Positions 1 to 10,432 of a DNA stretch of 64,000 bases are shown here, piece after piece; the stretch's first letter is position 1; the number at the start of each line of letters is the position of its first letter. The stretch is from the NCBI RefSeq assembly GCF_003718735.1, contig NZ_CP033460.1, forward strand, positions 1,488,001 through 1,552,000, read 5' to 3'. Below the pieces are notes generated by a model. It was not told the origin of the DNA and did not search any database. It worked only from the letters and a program-made list of their open reading frames with translations. The translations under genes and the position numbers were made by a program. Source of the stretch: Staphylococcus debuckii. Lineage in GTDB: Bacteria > Bacillota > Bacilli > Staphylococcales > Staphylococcaceae.

Positions 1-255
1 AGCTGTTCTCAGTCGTTGTCTAGGGTTGAAGCTTTGTGAAGCTTGTTGGAAAATTGGCAGAATACGTTGTGTATTGCTATCTATTATCCCTTCATCAGGT
101 TCCAATTCTCCTAGTATCAGTTCCATAAGGGTACTTTTACCGGAACCGCTCTCCCCTATAACTCCTACCAGCTCCCCTGTCGGTATCGTCAAATTGAGGT
201 GCTCTAAGACTGGTTGATCTGCATATGAAAAAGATATATTTTTAAGTTTCAGCAT
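1..255 (-). CDS. nikE: NikE/OppF-type ABC transporter ATPase (partial, C-terminus outside window)
   Basis: First 85 residues of the second ATPase of a nickel/oligopeptide-type importer. It would hydrolyse ATP at the membrane together with the upstream ATPase. A Walker A loop, GESGSGKST, lies at residues 34-42, and the Q-loop region (IFQQASQSFNP) follows near residue 70. Walker B and the signature motif lie beyond the window edge. The ATG at 255-253 overlaps the end of nikD by 14 bases, indicating tight translational coupling in the nikABCDE operon. Substrate cannot be judged from this fragment. Confidence 0.85.
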   Translation of the reverse strand, partial: MLKLKNISFSYADQPVLEHLNLTIPTGELVGVIGESGSGKSTLMELILGELEPDEGIIDSNTQRILPIFQQASQSFNPRQRLRTA

Positions 256-1033
256 GATGATCTTCCTTCCTAATCAACCGGCTTCTAGCATTGAATAATT
301 GTTGCGTATAAGGTTGCAGTTTTGCTGTTTTAAAATAGTCTGCTGAACCTTGTTCAATCATTTCACCGTTTTTAATGATATTGATATAATCAGCATATTT
401 TAAAACATGTGAGAGATTATGGGTTATTAGCAGCAACGTTGCATGATGTTCTTTAGCGATATGTTGTATTAAATCCATCACACGTTTACCGTTTATAACA
501 TCTAAGGCGGCTGTAGGTTCATCCGCAATTATCAGTTCAGGTTCTAGCATTAAAACACTTGCGATATAGACTCTTTCGAGCTGACCTCCTGAAAGCATAA
601 AGCGATATTTCTCTAAAATTTCTGTGCTGTCTAAATTGACCCATCGAAGCGCCCTTTCGATTTGTTGCTGCGCTTCAGCTTTAGATACATTGCGATGCGT
701 ACGGTAAATGGCTAAGAGTTGCTTCTTAAGTTTGGTGTGATCATTGAAGCTGTAGGCATAATTTTGCGAGATATAACCAATTTTAGTACCTAATAAATGT
801 TTTACATTATCGATAGGTTTTTGTTGGTAGTGGTAGCTATCGAAGGAAACAATTAAATCAGGCGGATATTGCTGCACCAATACACTTGCCGTCAAACTTT
901 TGCCAGAGCCACTTTGACCAATCAATACATTGACATTATCTTTTAAGATATCTAAATTTAAGTTTCTAATAAGATGATTACCATCGCTATCTATAATATT
1001 TAAGTCATGCAGCTGTAAGAGATAATCAGTCAT
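242..1033 (-). CDS. nikD: NikD/OppD-type ABC transporter ATP-binding protein
   Basis: ATPase subunit (263 aa) of a peptide/nickel-family ABC importer. It has a complete ATPase core: Walker A GQSGSGKS at 39-46, signature LSGGQ at 147-151, Walker B LIIADE at 167-172, and an H-loop histidine near 205. I chose the ATG at 1033 because AGAGGG precedes it and it gives the usual 8-bp overlap with the nikC stop. A TTG at 1081 would extend it by 16 residues, but deep inside nikC. It should pair with nikE to drive the nikBC permease. Confidence 0.88.
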   Translation of the reverse strand: MTDYLLQLHDLNIIDSDGNHLIRNLNLDILKDNVNVLIGQSGSGKSLTASVLVQQYPPDLIVSFDSYHYQQKPIDNVKHLLGTKIGYISQNYAYSFNDHTKLKKQLLAIYRTHRNVSKAEAQQQIERALRWVNLDSTEILEKYRFMLSGGQLERVYIASVLMLEPELIIADEPTAALDVINGKRVMDLIQHIAKEHHATLLLITHNLSHVLKYADYINIIKNGEMIEQGSADYFKTAKLQPYTQQLFNARSRLIRKEDHHAET

Positions 1034-1841
1034 ACAAATCCCTCTTTTCAGATAGTCTGTCACGTAAAGTGTCACCCGCAAAGTTAAATAATAAAATTGT
1101 CAATGCAATCATAAAGGCAGGCGCAATCAACATTATTGGATGCTGAGTCATGAAATCTCGACCTGCAGAAAGCATTGCTCCCCATTCTGGAGATGGCGGT
1201 TGCGCACCTAATCCTAGGAATGATAATGAGGAGATATATAATATGATTTTACCCACATCTACAATCATCAAGACGATTAATGAAGGTATTACTTGTGGTA
1301 AGAGATGTTTAAAAATAATAACGCGAGTAGGTGTATGAAAGAGTCGCGCTAACTGGATATAGTGTTTACTCATTTCAGTATTGACTATAGCACGCGTTAC
1401 GCGGGTATACGTCATCCAGTTCAAGATAGTGATTGCGATGACTAGATTCCAAATACTAGGTTTGAAGAAACTAGCGAAAGCGATCATCAAGACAAATTCT
1501 GGAACACCTAAACCAATATCGATAATACGCATAATAACACTGTCAATAATCCCCTTTTTATAACCAGCTATCAAACCTAAAGGTACACCGATCAACACTA
1601 TCATTACGAGGGTCATGAGGGCAATCGCTAAAGTATAGCGAGCACCAATGACCAAACGTGCATATAAATCTCTTCCGTAATCATCAGTTCCGAGCCAATG
1701 ATGCAAATTTGGATTTTGAAGCGCTTGGTCCAAATTGACACTTAATGCTTTGTCCGTAGACGTAGTGAACTGCAAAATAACTAAGAGCAATAAGTAAATG
1801 AAAAATAAATAAAAAATAAGATTTTTCCATTTGAATTTCAT
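1026..1841 (-). CDS. nikC: NikC/OppC-type ABC transporter permease
   Basis: Inner permease subunit (271 aa) of the binding-protein-dependent importer. It has an N-terminal membrane segment (about residues 8-28), an extracytoplasmic loop with the family motif [12 protein letters not shown] near 47-58, then five hydrophobic helices. The cytoplasmic coupling (EAA) loop precedes the [15 protein letters not shown] segment typical of the OppC/DppC/NikC family. It overlaps nikB by 4 bases and nikD by 8 bases, so it belongs to a single transcription unit. Confidence 0.9.
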   Translation of the reverse strand: MKFKWKNLIFYLFFIYLLLLVILQFTTSTDKALSVNLDQALQNPNLHHWLGTDDYGRDLYARLVIGARYTLAIALMTLVMIVLIGVPLGLIAGYKKGIIDSVIMRIIDIGLGVPEFVLMIAFASFFKPSIWNLVIAITILNWMTYTRVTRAIVNTEMSKHYIQLARLFHTPTRVIIFKHLLPQVIPSLIVLMIVDVGKIILYISSLSFLGLGAQPPSPEWGAMLSAGRDFMTQHPIMLIAPAFMIALTILLFNFAGDTLRDRLSEKRDLYD

Positions 1842-2824
1842 CGCTGTTTCACCTGCCCTTTACGCCGACCGCCCCACCAAGTTTTCTTTTTCATAGGAGT
1901 ATAACGTTGTTTAGGGTCTAAAAAGAGTACGATAATATCGGTTAAGGCGTTAGCGATTACGACAAAGCAGCCAATCATTAAAACGGCACCTTGCACCACA
2001 GGATAGTCTCTTGAACGAATACTTTCTACTAAGAAAGAACCGATGCCTGGTATATCAAACAAGTTTTCAATGACTACCGTACTGCCAATCAAACCGCCGA
2101 TTGACATGCCTAAAATAGAAATCACAGGAATTAAGGCAGGTTTGAAGATATCGGAAAAGAGAATATATCGTTCTGACATTCCGCGTGCTCTAGAAGCAGC
2201 TACTTCTTTACTTTGATATAAATCAATCAATGTGGAGCGCATTAAACGTACATGGTAAGCACATAACCCGATACTCAAAGCTATTACAGGCATAATATAG
2301 CCAGTAGCCGAATCAACCCCTGAGGCTGGTAATAACTGTAACTTTTGTAAAAAGAGATAAATTAAAAGTATACCTAAGAAAAAAGATGGAATACTTACAA
2401 AAGCTGAAGTCAAAATTCTGATTGTTCGATCAATCCAAGTATGATATTTAAAGGCTGCTAATGTTCCTAAACTGACAGAAACAATAAATGTTACCAGTAA
2501 AGTCCAGCCAGCAATCATTAAGGTCGGCGGTGTAAAATAAAGTAATTCAGAGGTAACAGGTTCACCTGTTTGGATACTCTTGCCGAAATCTAAATGTAAG
2601 ATACGCGTAAACCATTCCCACCACTGAATGAGTATAGGTTGATTCAACCCTAATTTATCTCTGACGGCTTCAATTTTGTCTTGCGATACGTTAGCTACAT
2701 CAATATGCAATAATTTATTTACAGGATCACCAGGTGATAGTTTCATCAGAATAAACGTAAGCGTAGACAGGACAAACAATACAATCATCATTTGTCCTAA
2801 TCTAAAAATAATTTTTTTAATCAT
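1838..2824 (-). CDS. nikB: NikB/OppB-type ABC transporter permease
   Basis: Permease subunit (328 aa) of the OppB/NikB family. Features are a first transmembrane helix at about 7-29, the family motif [10 protein letters not shown] just after it, the [11 protein letters not shown] helix, and the [10 protein letters not shown] segment near 263-272 that is highly conserved in OppB-type permeases. It forms the channel with nikC. The 4-bp overlap with nikC and the 8-bp overlap with nikA show an operon. The C-terminus is strongly basic. Confidence 0.9.
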   Translation of the reverse strand: MIKKIIFRLGQMMIVLFVLSTLTFILMKLSPGDPVNKLLHIDVANVSQDKIEAVRDKLGLNQPILIQWWEWFTRILHLDFGKSIQTGEPVTSELLYFTPPTLMIAGWTLLVTFIVSVSLGTLAAFKYHTWIDRTIRILTSAFVSIPSFFLGILLIYLFLQKLQLLPASGVDSATGYIMPVIALSIGLCAYHVRLMRSTLIDLYQSKEVAASRARGMSERYILFSDIFKPALIPVISILGMSIGGLIGSTVVIENLFDIPGIGSFLVESIRSRDYPVVQGAVLMIGCFVVIANALTDIIVLFLDPKQRYTPMKKKTWWGGRRKGQVKQR

Positions 2825-4304
2825 GCTTTTGTTTATCTACCTTATAATCAATTAAATAAATGCCTTCAGGTGTTACTTTAAAGTTTTGAACGTCTTTGTT
2901 GATAGCATCAATTTGATCGTTATATGTGATATAGCTGTTAGGTATATCCTTTTTAGATACCTCTAAAATTTCATTAGTAAGTGCATGACGTTTATTTTTA
3001 TCCACCGTATGATTTAATTCATCAATTAAGTGATCTACTTTTTGGTTATGATAATCTCCTTTATTCACTGCACCATCATTTTTATAGGCCATATTGAAGA
3101 AGTAGCCAGTATCACCGCGTGGGATGGTACCGAAACTATACATTGAAGCGTCCCAATCTTTTTTATTTTTCAAGAAGCCTTCAATATCATCTACATTTTG
3201 TATTTTAATATTGATGTGCGCTTTTTTAGCGTCAGATTGAATTACTTGAGCTATTTTAGTTAATTCAGGACGGCCAGAATAAGAAGACACATTAATAGTA
3301 AGAGGATGTTTTTTAGAATAACCTGCTTTTTCCATCAATTTCTTAGCTTTTTCTATATTTTGCTTAGCTACTTTTTTATCTTGGATAAAGTCTAATTTAG
3401 TATTAAAAGGACCTGTAGCGGGTTTAGCATAATTATCCGCGATTTTAGAAGTGATTTGATCACGATTAATAATATTATCCAGAGCCTCTCTATCCTCTTT
3501 GGTCATTTTAGGGCTAGTATGATTATATAGGAGTAAGGAAGTTCTGAAACCTGAAGTCGCTTTCAAATCTGCCTTATCAGAATCTTTTACCGATTTGATT
3601 TTGTCGACTGGAACATTGGTAGTGATATCAGTTTTTCCTGATAATACATGATCCGTACGTGAACTGCCATCTTCATTAAAGGTTACGGCGAGATGTTCTA
3701 ATTTAGGCTTGCCTTGCCAGTAGTCTTTGTTTTGATTCAAGTCAATTTTTTGAGAGCGCTTAAAATCTTTAATCACATAAGGCCCTGTCCCTACAGGTGT
3801 TTTTTTAACGTCTGTTTTCGCATGAGTATCATAAATCGCTGTAAATGGACTTGCGAGTTCAGATACTAATTCGGGAAAAGCACCTTTAGTTTTGATAGTG
3901 ACATCTTGGCCGGATGCTTGTATAGATTGAATGGGCAGTGTGGCTTTAAGCAAATCGCTGTCCTTTAACCCTTTTTCTAAACTATTTTTTACTGCTTCTC
4001 CTGTTAAGCGATGACCATTTTGGAATTTGATATTGTCTTTTAATGTAAGTTTTAAAGTATCGTCAGCGGGTTGTTGATAGGATTTAACGAGGTACGGCTG
4101 AATTTTACCTTCAGATGAAGTTTTGAAAAGTGTTTCGGCAGCGCCGATTGAAACGGGAACATCTGTGTCATAAGGGGCTAATGTATTCGTTTTTAACGGA
4201 AGCTCGATATTTAAATTATCGGCTTGATTATGTTGGTTTCCCCCATTACTGCAACCTGCAAGTAATAACGTTGTTGCAGCGGTAGAGTAGATTATTTTTT
4301 TCAA
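2817..4304 (-). CDS. nikA: NikA-type substrate-binding lipoprotein (SBP family 5)
   Basis: Extracellular solute-binding lipoprotein of the peptide/nickel family (about 495 aa). A short basic N-terminus and hydrophobic stretch end in the lipobox LAGC, so the mature protein should be lipid-anchored at that Cys. The SBP_bac_5 body follows. I prefer the TTG at 4304: AAAGGATGA lies 5 bases before it. The ATG at 4313 directly abuts AAAGG. In S. aureus the operon next to pepF (opp2) was renamed nikABCDE and imports nickel. No staphylopine genes (cntKLM) adjoin, which argues against the cnt system. Nickel specificity here is inferred from family and synteny. Confidence 0.82.
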   Translation of the reverse strand: MKKIIYSTAATTLLLAGCSNGGNQHNQADNLNIELPLKTNTLAPYDTDVPVSIGAAETLFKTSSEGKIQPYLVKSYQQPADDTLKLTLKDNIKFQNGHRLTGEAVKNSLEKGLKDSDLLKATLPIQSIQASGQDVTIKTKGAFPELVSELASPFTAIYDTHAKTDVKKTPVGTGPYVIKDFKRSQKIDLNQNKDYWQGKPKLEHLAVTFNEDGSSRTDHVLSGKTDITTNVPVDKIKSVKDSDKADLKATSGFRTSLLLYNHTSPKMTKEDREALDNIINRDQITSKIADNYAKPATGPFNTKLDFIQDKKVAKQNIEKAKKLMEKAGYSKKHPLTINVSSYSGRPELTKIAQVIQSDAKKAHINIKIQNVDDIEGFLKNKKDWDASMYSFGTIPRGDTGYFFNMAYKNDGAVNKGDYHNQKVDHLIDELNHTVDKNKRHALTNEILEVSKKDIPNSYITYNDQIDAINKDVQNFKVTPEGIYLIDYKVDKQKHD

Positions 4305-4335
4305 TGTAATCATCCTTTCTGCATTACACTCTGCT

Positions 4336-4368
4336 TTAATATTATAATACTAATCTATATTATATTAA
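4336..4368. promoter_or_regulatory. Inverted repeat in nikA promoter region, possible operator
   Basis: TTAATAT at 4336-4342 is mirrored by ATATTAA at 4362-4368, about 30-60 bases upstream of the nikA start, in an AT-rich stretch with several -10-like hexamers. It could be an operator for a metal regulator. The AT-rich context makes a chance palindrome plausible. Confidence 0.3.
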
Positions 4369-4424
4369 AGAAAATCTTAAATTATAATTTCAAAAGAGTA
4401 TACTTACACTTTCGAATTAAAAAC

Positions 4425-4456
4425 GGGGATTGAGACAAAATGCTGTCTCAATCCCC
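4425..4456 (-). terminator. Rho-independent terminator after the small membrane-protein gene
   Basis: A 13-bp stem (4425-4437 with 4444-4456, GGGGATTGAGACA arm) with a 6-base loop is followed on the minus strand by GTTTTT. It lies just downstream of the gene at 4470-4814 and before the nikA promoter, so it separates the two transcription units. Confidence 0.85.
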
Positions 4457-4469
4457 TATCCTGCAAGAC

Positions 4470-4814
4470 TTATTTTCGATTATGACGTTGTAAGCGTTCT
4501 TGACGATCATCAGCTTGACGCTCTGCTTTTGCTAAACGTTTTTCTAGTCGTCTACGTCTCCAACCTCTAGTGAAATACCATATTAGGAAACTTTCAATTA
4601 AGCTGATGATAGCCATAAATGCGGCATATCCTAATAATGGTTGATACGTAATTTTTTCAAAGTTTGGAATAAAGAATGCCAGTACGCCTAGGATAATAAA
4701 TGTTGCAATTGCAGGCGCAACCCATTTACTTAAAGCTAGACCGCCGAACGCAGTGACCACAAGTACTGCAATTACTGAAATCCATAAATAATTCGGCATA
4801 TCAAATATCGTCAT
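4470..4814 (-). CDS. Small membrane protein of unknown function
   Basis: 114 aa. Three hydrophobic segments (about 9-29, 33-50 and 60-82) are followed by a very basic, coiled-coil-prone tail rich in Arg, Lys, Glu and Gln. The start at 4814 has AGAGGAGAAACATA before it. It is a single gene with its own terminator between the nik operon and pepF. I do not recognise a named family. The layout (membrane part plus charged cytoplasmic tail) suggests an accessory or structural membrane protein, but no function can be assigned. Confidence 0.75.
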   Translation of the reverse strand: MTIFDMPNYLWISVIAVLVVTAFGGLALSKWVAPAIATFIILGVLAFFIPNFEKITYQPLLGYAAFMAIISLIESFLIWYFTRGWRRRRLEKRLAKAERQADDRQERLQRHNRK

Positions 4815-4978
4815 TATGTTTCTCCTCTCATCAATATGAGCATAATCATTCTTTCTTCTTATTGTACATTAAAGTATATTAAATCAAAACTATATAGGAA
4901 TGGCGTGAGATGCTTTCAAAGATTGCTTGCTGTATAATTTAGCTATAGTGAAATTAAAATTTGCAGGAGGAATGTTAA

Positions 4979-6793
4979 ATGAGTCAAGGATTACCATTAA
5001 GAAAAGATATTCCCGAGCAGGAAAAATGGGATTTATCTGATTTATTCCAGTCAGATGAGGTATTTTATCAAACATTAGAAGAAGTATTTAAAAACACAGA
5101 AAACTTTAATCATCAATATGCTGGACAACTGAATACAGTGGAGAAGGTAAAAGCCGCTTTGCCCGAACTCAGTGAAATTTTAATCCAGGTTGATCGTCTC
5201 GGCAACTATGCTGAAATGCGTTATAGCGTAGATACAACAGATGAAGCGGGACAAAAACTCAGTGCGAAATTAAGCACCTCTTATGGAAAGATTGCTAGTA
5301 ATCTGGCCTTTGTTGAATCAGAAATTTTGGCATTATCTGACTCACAATTGGATCAACTTATTGCTGAAACACCGTACCCGCATTATTTGAAAAAATTAAA
5401 GCAGCGTAAACCACATCAACTTTCTTACGAGGTCGAAAAAACATTAGCAGCACTTTCCCCTACTTTCAGCGCAGCTTATGATATGTATGGCATTACAAAA
5501 ATGCTGGATATTCATTTCGAAGCCTTTGAAGTAGATAACCAACAATATCCTTTAGATTATGCGACTTTCGAAAATGAATACGAAGATAATCCGGATACTG
5601 AATTCCGTCGTAAAAGTTTCCGCTATTTCAGCGATGCATTGCGCCAATATCAAAATACTACAGCAGCGATTTATAATACGCATGTACAACAAGAGAAGAT
5701 TGAAGCGGATTTAAGAGGCTATGATTCAGTCATTGATTATTTACTTGAAGAACAAGAAGTAACGAGAGAAATGTATGACCGTCAAATTGACGTGATTATG
5801 AGTGAGTTAGCGCCGATTATGCAACGTTATGCTACATTGCTTAAAGAAGTGCATGGATTGGAAAAAATGAAATTCGAAGATTTGAAAATTTCAATTGATC
5901 CATCCTATGAACCTGAAATTTCGGTTGAAGATTCTAAAGAATATATCTTTAATGCGTTGAAAATTTTAGGCGATGATTATTTGCAAATGGTCCAAGATGC
6001 CTATGAAGACCGTTGGATTGATTTCGCACAAAATAAAGGTAAAGAAACTGGTGCTTATTGTGCGAGTCCTTTCGCTTCTCACAGTTATGTCTTTATTTCA
6101 TGGACTGGAAAAATGAATGAAACATTTGTATTAGCACATGAATTAGGACATGCGGGACATTTCAACTTAGCACAAAGTCATCAAAACTTCCTAGAGTCTG
6201 AAGCTTCCATGTACTTTGTAGAAGCACCTTCTACTATGAATGAGATGTTAATGTCGAATTATCTATTTGAAAGCAGTGATGATCCGAAATTCAAGCGCTG
6301 GGTAATCGGATCGATTATTTCACGTACTTATTACCATAATATGGTAACGCATTTGTTAGAAGCGACTTATCAACGTGAAGTGTATCGCTTGGTCGATCAA
6401 GGAGAATCCTTAACGGCGGCCAAATTGAATCACATTACGAGAAAGGTCTATCAAGATTTCTTCGGAGATGCAGTTGAGATTACTGAAGGCGCTGAACTTA
6501 CATGGATGCGCCAACCGCATTACTATATGGGATTATACTCCTATACGTATTCAGCAGGCTTAACAATTGGTACGGTAATGTCCCAACGTATTAAAAATGA
6601 AGGACAGCCAGCAGTTGAAGATTGGTTGAATACTTTAAAAGCAGGTGGCAGTCAATCTCCAGTTGAATTAGCTGAAACTGCAGGTATTGATATCACAACA
6701 GATGCACCATTAAGAGAAACAATTTCTTATATCGGTTCGTTGGTTGATGAATTAGAAGTATTGACTAAAGAAATTGATAATGAAACAAAATAA
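4979..6793 (+). CDS. pepF: Oligoendopeptidase F (M3 family zinc metallopeptidase)
   Basis: Cytoplasmic zinc peptidase of 604 aa, the usual PepF length, which cleaves medium-size peptides. The zinc motif HELGH is at residues 387-391, with downstream Glu ligands in the segment FVEAPSTMNE. The N-terminal LPLRKDIPEQEKWDLSDLF is the typical PepF start. The ribosome site GCAGGAGG lies 8 bases before the ATG, and TATAAT at 4933-4938 is a likely -10. It ends at a strong terminator shared with phoU. It may process peptides imported by Opp-type transporters. Confidence 0.95.
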   Translation: MSQGLPLRKDIPEQEKWDLSDLFQSDEVFYQTLEEVFKNTENFNHQYAGQLNTVEKVKAALPELSEILIQVDRLGNYAEMRYSVDTTDEAGQKLSAKLSTSYGKIASNLAFVESEILALSDSQLDQLIAETPYPHYLKKLKQRKPHQLSYEVEKTLAALSPTFSAAYDMYGITKMLDIHFEAFEVDNQQYPLDYATFENEYEDNPDTEFRRKSFRYFSDALRQYQNTTAAIYNTHVQQEKIEADLRGYDSVIDYLLEEQEVTREMYDRQIDVIMSELAPIMQRYATLLKEVHGLEKMKFEDLKISIDPSYEPEISVEDSKEYIFNALKILGDDYLQMVQDAYEDRWIDFAQNKGKETGAYCASPFASHSYVFISWTGKMNETFVLAHELGHAGHFNLAQSHQNFLESEASMYFVEAPSTMNEMLMSNYLFESSDDPKFKRWVIGSIISRTYYHNMVTHLLEATYQREVYRLVDQGESLTAAKLNHITRKVYQDFFGDAVEITEGAELTWMRQPHYYMGLYSYTYSAGLTIGTVMSQRIKNEGQPAVEDWLNTLKAGGSQSPVELAETAGIDITTDAPLRETISYIGSLVDELEVLTKEIDNETK

Positions 6794-6806
6794 GTAAGAG
6801 AACATA

Positions 6807-6839
6807 AAACAAGGAGCCAGTTGTCCTGGCTCCTTGTTT
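6807..6839. terminator. Bidirectional terminator between pepF and phoU
   Basis: A perfect 14-bp stem (6807-6820 with 6826-6839) has AAAC at its foot and GTTT on the other side, between convergent pepF (plus) and pst-phoU (minus). It serves both strands. Confidence 0.85.
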
Positions 6840-6841
6840 AT

Positions 6842-7488
6842 TTATACGTATGATTCGTATGTTTCTCCTGTAATGTAGTAATAAATGTTTTCGGCAATAT
6901 TAGCAATATGGTCACCCATTCTTTCTAACTGTCTTGCTGCTAAATGAGCTTGCCCTGCTACAAAAGGATCGTTATCAATAAGATAAGTTGTATTGACGAT
7001 GTCTTTGTATAAATCATCAATATCTTTATCTCGTTCGATAATTTCTAAAATTAAAGTAACATCTTTATTTCTAAACGCTGTATCGAGATCCTTAAGCATG
7101 AGTAACGCTAAGTTCCCCATTGTTTTCAAGCGTGTCAAAATATAATGATCGGTAATTTTAACACGTTTACGTATTTTAGCAATGCTTGCGGCATTATCTC
7201 CAATACGTTCAAATTCAGAAGCAATTTTTAAAGCTGCAATCATCATTCTTAAATCAGTTGCAATCGGTTGTTGTTTGGTAATCAGCATAATTACTTTTTC
7301 GTTGATTTCATCTTCTAATTGGTTAATATCTAAATCACGTTTAATGACTTGACGCGCATAGTTGCGGTCTTCTTTGCTCAAAGATACTACAGCACATTCA
7401 ATACTGTAGTAAACTTTGACGCCAAGAGCGCGCAGATCTCTGATTAGATCTTTTAACTGCTCTTCGTAATGTTGACGGATAACTGTCA

Positions 7489-7489
<1 letters not shown>
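6842..7489 (-). CDS. phoU: Phosphate transport system regulatory protein PhoU
   Basis: 215 aa, all-helical, built of two repeats of the PhoU three-helix bundle; the acidic clusters (ERIGDNAA, ERMGDHIANIAE) are the conserved metal-binding signature of each half. It modulates the Pst transporter and phosphate signalling in the cytoplasm. Its ATG shares one base with the pstB stop (TAATG), so it is translationally coupled as the last gene of pstSCAB-phoU. Confidence 0.95.
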
Positions 7490-8403
<914 letters not shown>

Positions 8404-9333
8404 TTAATATTTTTTGCTGAATTTGTTTCTTAAGAAAATTGCTAAACCGTTCATTGCAAGTAAAAGAATTAATAATACGATAATACCTGCTGATGCAACG
8501 TGCTGGAATGCTTCTTGCGGCATTTTTGCCCAGTTATAAATTTGAATCGGCATTGCTTGGAATTGGTCGAAGATACTGCTTGGTAAGCGCAGTAGAATCG
8601 TTGGAATACCGATTAAGATTAATGGTGCAGTTTCACCTAATGCACGTGATAATGCAAGGATGAAACCAGTTAAGATACCAGGCAAAGCTGCTGGCAATAC
8701 TATTTTATAAATCGTCTGCCATTTATTGCCGCCTAGTCCGTATGAAGCTTCACGCACTGATTTAGGTACAGCACGGATGGCTTCTTGGCTTGAGACGATA
8801 ATAACCGGCAAGATCAGTAAGGACATGGTTAAAGCTGCTGCTAAAATTGATTGTCCAAGTGATAAGGCACCAATGCCCATACCACGAACGAAAATTGTAA
8901 GGCCTAATAAACCGAATACAACTGAAGGTACACCAGCTAAGTTTGAGATGCTGATTTTAATAAAGTTTGTAAACGCATTAGCTTTTGCATACTCTTCTAA
9001 GTAGATTGCTGTTCCGATACCTAAGATAATTGAGATAGGAATAATTGTAATCATTAACCATAACGTTCCGACTAACGCGCCTTTAATACCTGCCATTTGT
9101 GGCATAGAAGATGAGAAGTTAGTAAAGAACGATGGTTTTAAATAAGGAACCCCTTTGATTAAGGTATTGATTAATAAGGCTGCTAAAACTAATAAGCCTA
9201 TCATTGTACAAGCAAAGAAAACCCATTTAAGCACTTTGTTTTTAGTAATTCTACTAGAAATATTTTTTTCAACTTTATTTTGATCCACAAGTGTTTTGTT
9301 TTCATTTGGATGAGTAGTTGCTGTAGTTGCCAT
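8404..9333 (-). CDS. pstA: Phosphate ABC transporter permease PstA
   Basis: 309 aa membrane permease. After a roughly 35-residue hydrophilic N-terminus come six hydrophobic helices. The coupling loop KSVREASYGLGGNKWQTIYK precedes the ALPGILTGFILALSRALGETAP segment, which is diagnostic of PstA. It forms the phosphate channel with PstC. AGAGAGGAGTATTAAG precedes its ATG, and only one base separates it from the pstC stop. Confidence 0.95.
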   Translation of the reverse strand: MATTATTHPNENKTLVDQNKVEKNISSRITKNKVLKWVFFACTMIGLLVLAALLINTLIKGVPYLKPSFFTNFSSSMPQMAGIKGALVGTLWLMITIIPISIILGIGTAIYLEEYAKANAFTNFIKISISNLAGVPSVVFGLLGLTIFVRGMGIGALSLGQSILAAALTMSLLILPVIIVSSQEAIRAVPKSVREASYGLGGNKWQTIYKIVLPAALPGILTGFILALSRALGETAPLILIGIPTILLRLPSSIFDQFQAMPIQIYNWAKMPQEAFQHVASAGIIVLLILLLAMNGLAIFLRNKFSKKY

Positions 9334-9334
9334 C

Positions 9335-10261
9335 TTAATACTCCTCTCTGAAGCGTTTTGAAATCCATTGAGAAATTAAATTCATTACAAGTGTAAAGAG
9401 GAAGAGTGTGAATCCTACTGCATAAATACTGTAATAAATATCAGATCCGAATGTCGCATCACCAGTTGCTACTTGTACGATATAACCTGTCATCGTTTGA
9501 ATAGAACCTGTAAAACTGAATGATGGATCCGGAGTACTACCTGCGGCTAATGATACAATCATTGTTTCACCGATTGCTCTTGAAATCGCTAAGACAATGG
9601 ATGCGACAATACCAGAAACTGCTGCTGGTAATACAACTTTTAAGGATACTTCGAATTTTGTTGCTCCTAAACCTAGTGCGCCTTCACGGATTTTATTAGG
9701 CACAGAAGCCATTGCATCTTCACTTAAACTAGTGATTAATGGGATAATCATAACCCCAACTACCAAACCAGGACTGATAGAGTTAAAGCTTCCTAAGTCT
9801 GGGAAAACATGGCGCAACATCGGTGTTACGAAAGTCAATGCGAAGAAACCAAAGACAATTGTCGGAATACCAGCTAAGATTTCTAAGATTGGTTTAATAA
9901 TACTGCGCATACGCTTTGAAGCATATTCGCTTAAGTAAATAGCTGCTCCTAAGCCAACAGGCACCGCAAAAATTGTTGCAATAAAGGTAACTTTTAATGT
10001 TCCTAAAATTAATGCCCAAATTCCATATTTCGGTGTTGATGAGAATGGATTCCAATCTTTAGTGAATAAGAATTCAGTGAGTGGAACGCGAGTGAAAAAT
10101 GTAATTGTTTCAGTTAAGAGTGTGACCAAAATACCAATTGTTGTTAAGATAGAAATGATTGCGATAATTGCTAGAATAATCGGTACAATTTTATCGCTTA
10201 ACCCTTTCTTTTTCTTTTGGTTATTTGCGATCATCTCTCTGATAGATCCTTGAGATTTCAT
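9335..10261 (-). CDS. pstC: Phosphate ABC transporter permease PstC
   Basis: 308 aa permease partner of PstA with six predicted membrane helices. The cytoplasmic loop NKIREGALGLGATKFEVSLK and the segment VLAISRAIGETMIVSLAAG are typical of PstC. I start it at the ATG at 10261 (GAAGGGAATT upstream). An open frame continues 23 residues further, but without a better ribosome site. It is separated from pstS by a 171-bp spacer that holds a strong hairpin. Confidence 0.93.
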   Translation of the reverse strand: MKSQGSIREMIANNQKKKKGLSDKIVPIILAIIAIISILTTIGILVTLLTETITFFTRVPLTEFLFTKDWNPFSSTPKYGIWALILGTLKVTFIATIFAVPVGLGAAIYLSEYASKRMRSIIKPILEILAGIPTIVFGFFALTFVTPMLRHVFPDLGSFNSISPGLVVGVMIIPLITSLSEDAMASVPNKIREGALGLGATKFEVSLKVVLPAAVSGIVASIVLAISRAIGETMIVSLAAGSTPDPSFSFTGSIQTMTGYIVQVATGDATFGSDIYYSIYAVGFTLFLFTLVMNLISQWISKRFREEY

Positions 10262-10341
10262 AATTCCCTTCTTCCTTCCCTTGGAAAAATTAATAAGTTT
10301 ATTTATTGAATAAATTGTGTGTGATTTCAATGAAATAAGTA

Positions 10342-10396
10342 CACCCGAGACACAGCTCGGGTGGACAAGTACATTATGTGAGAGGTCTTAACCTCT
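10342..10396 (-). promoter_or_regulatory. Hairpins between pstS and pstC (likely mRNA stabiliser or processing site)
   Basis: On the minus strand, downstream of the pstS stop, AGAGGT/ACCTCT (10381-10396) is followed by an 8-bp GC-rich stem CACCCGAG/CTCGGGTG (10342-10363). No clear U-tract follows, so full termination is unlikely. A stem-loop at this place in Bacillus subtilis is linked to pstS mRNA accumulating above the rest of the operon; the same role is inferred here. Confidence 0.6.
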
Positions 10397-10432
10397 AGTG
10401 TAAATCGATGTTCAACTTGAGTGATGCTGTGA

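Noticed and set aside
1..4304. Identification of the importer as the staphylopine-metal system CntABCDF
   Set aside because: No cntKLM genes lie upstream, and the position next to pepF-pst matches the opp2/nik locus instead.
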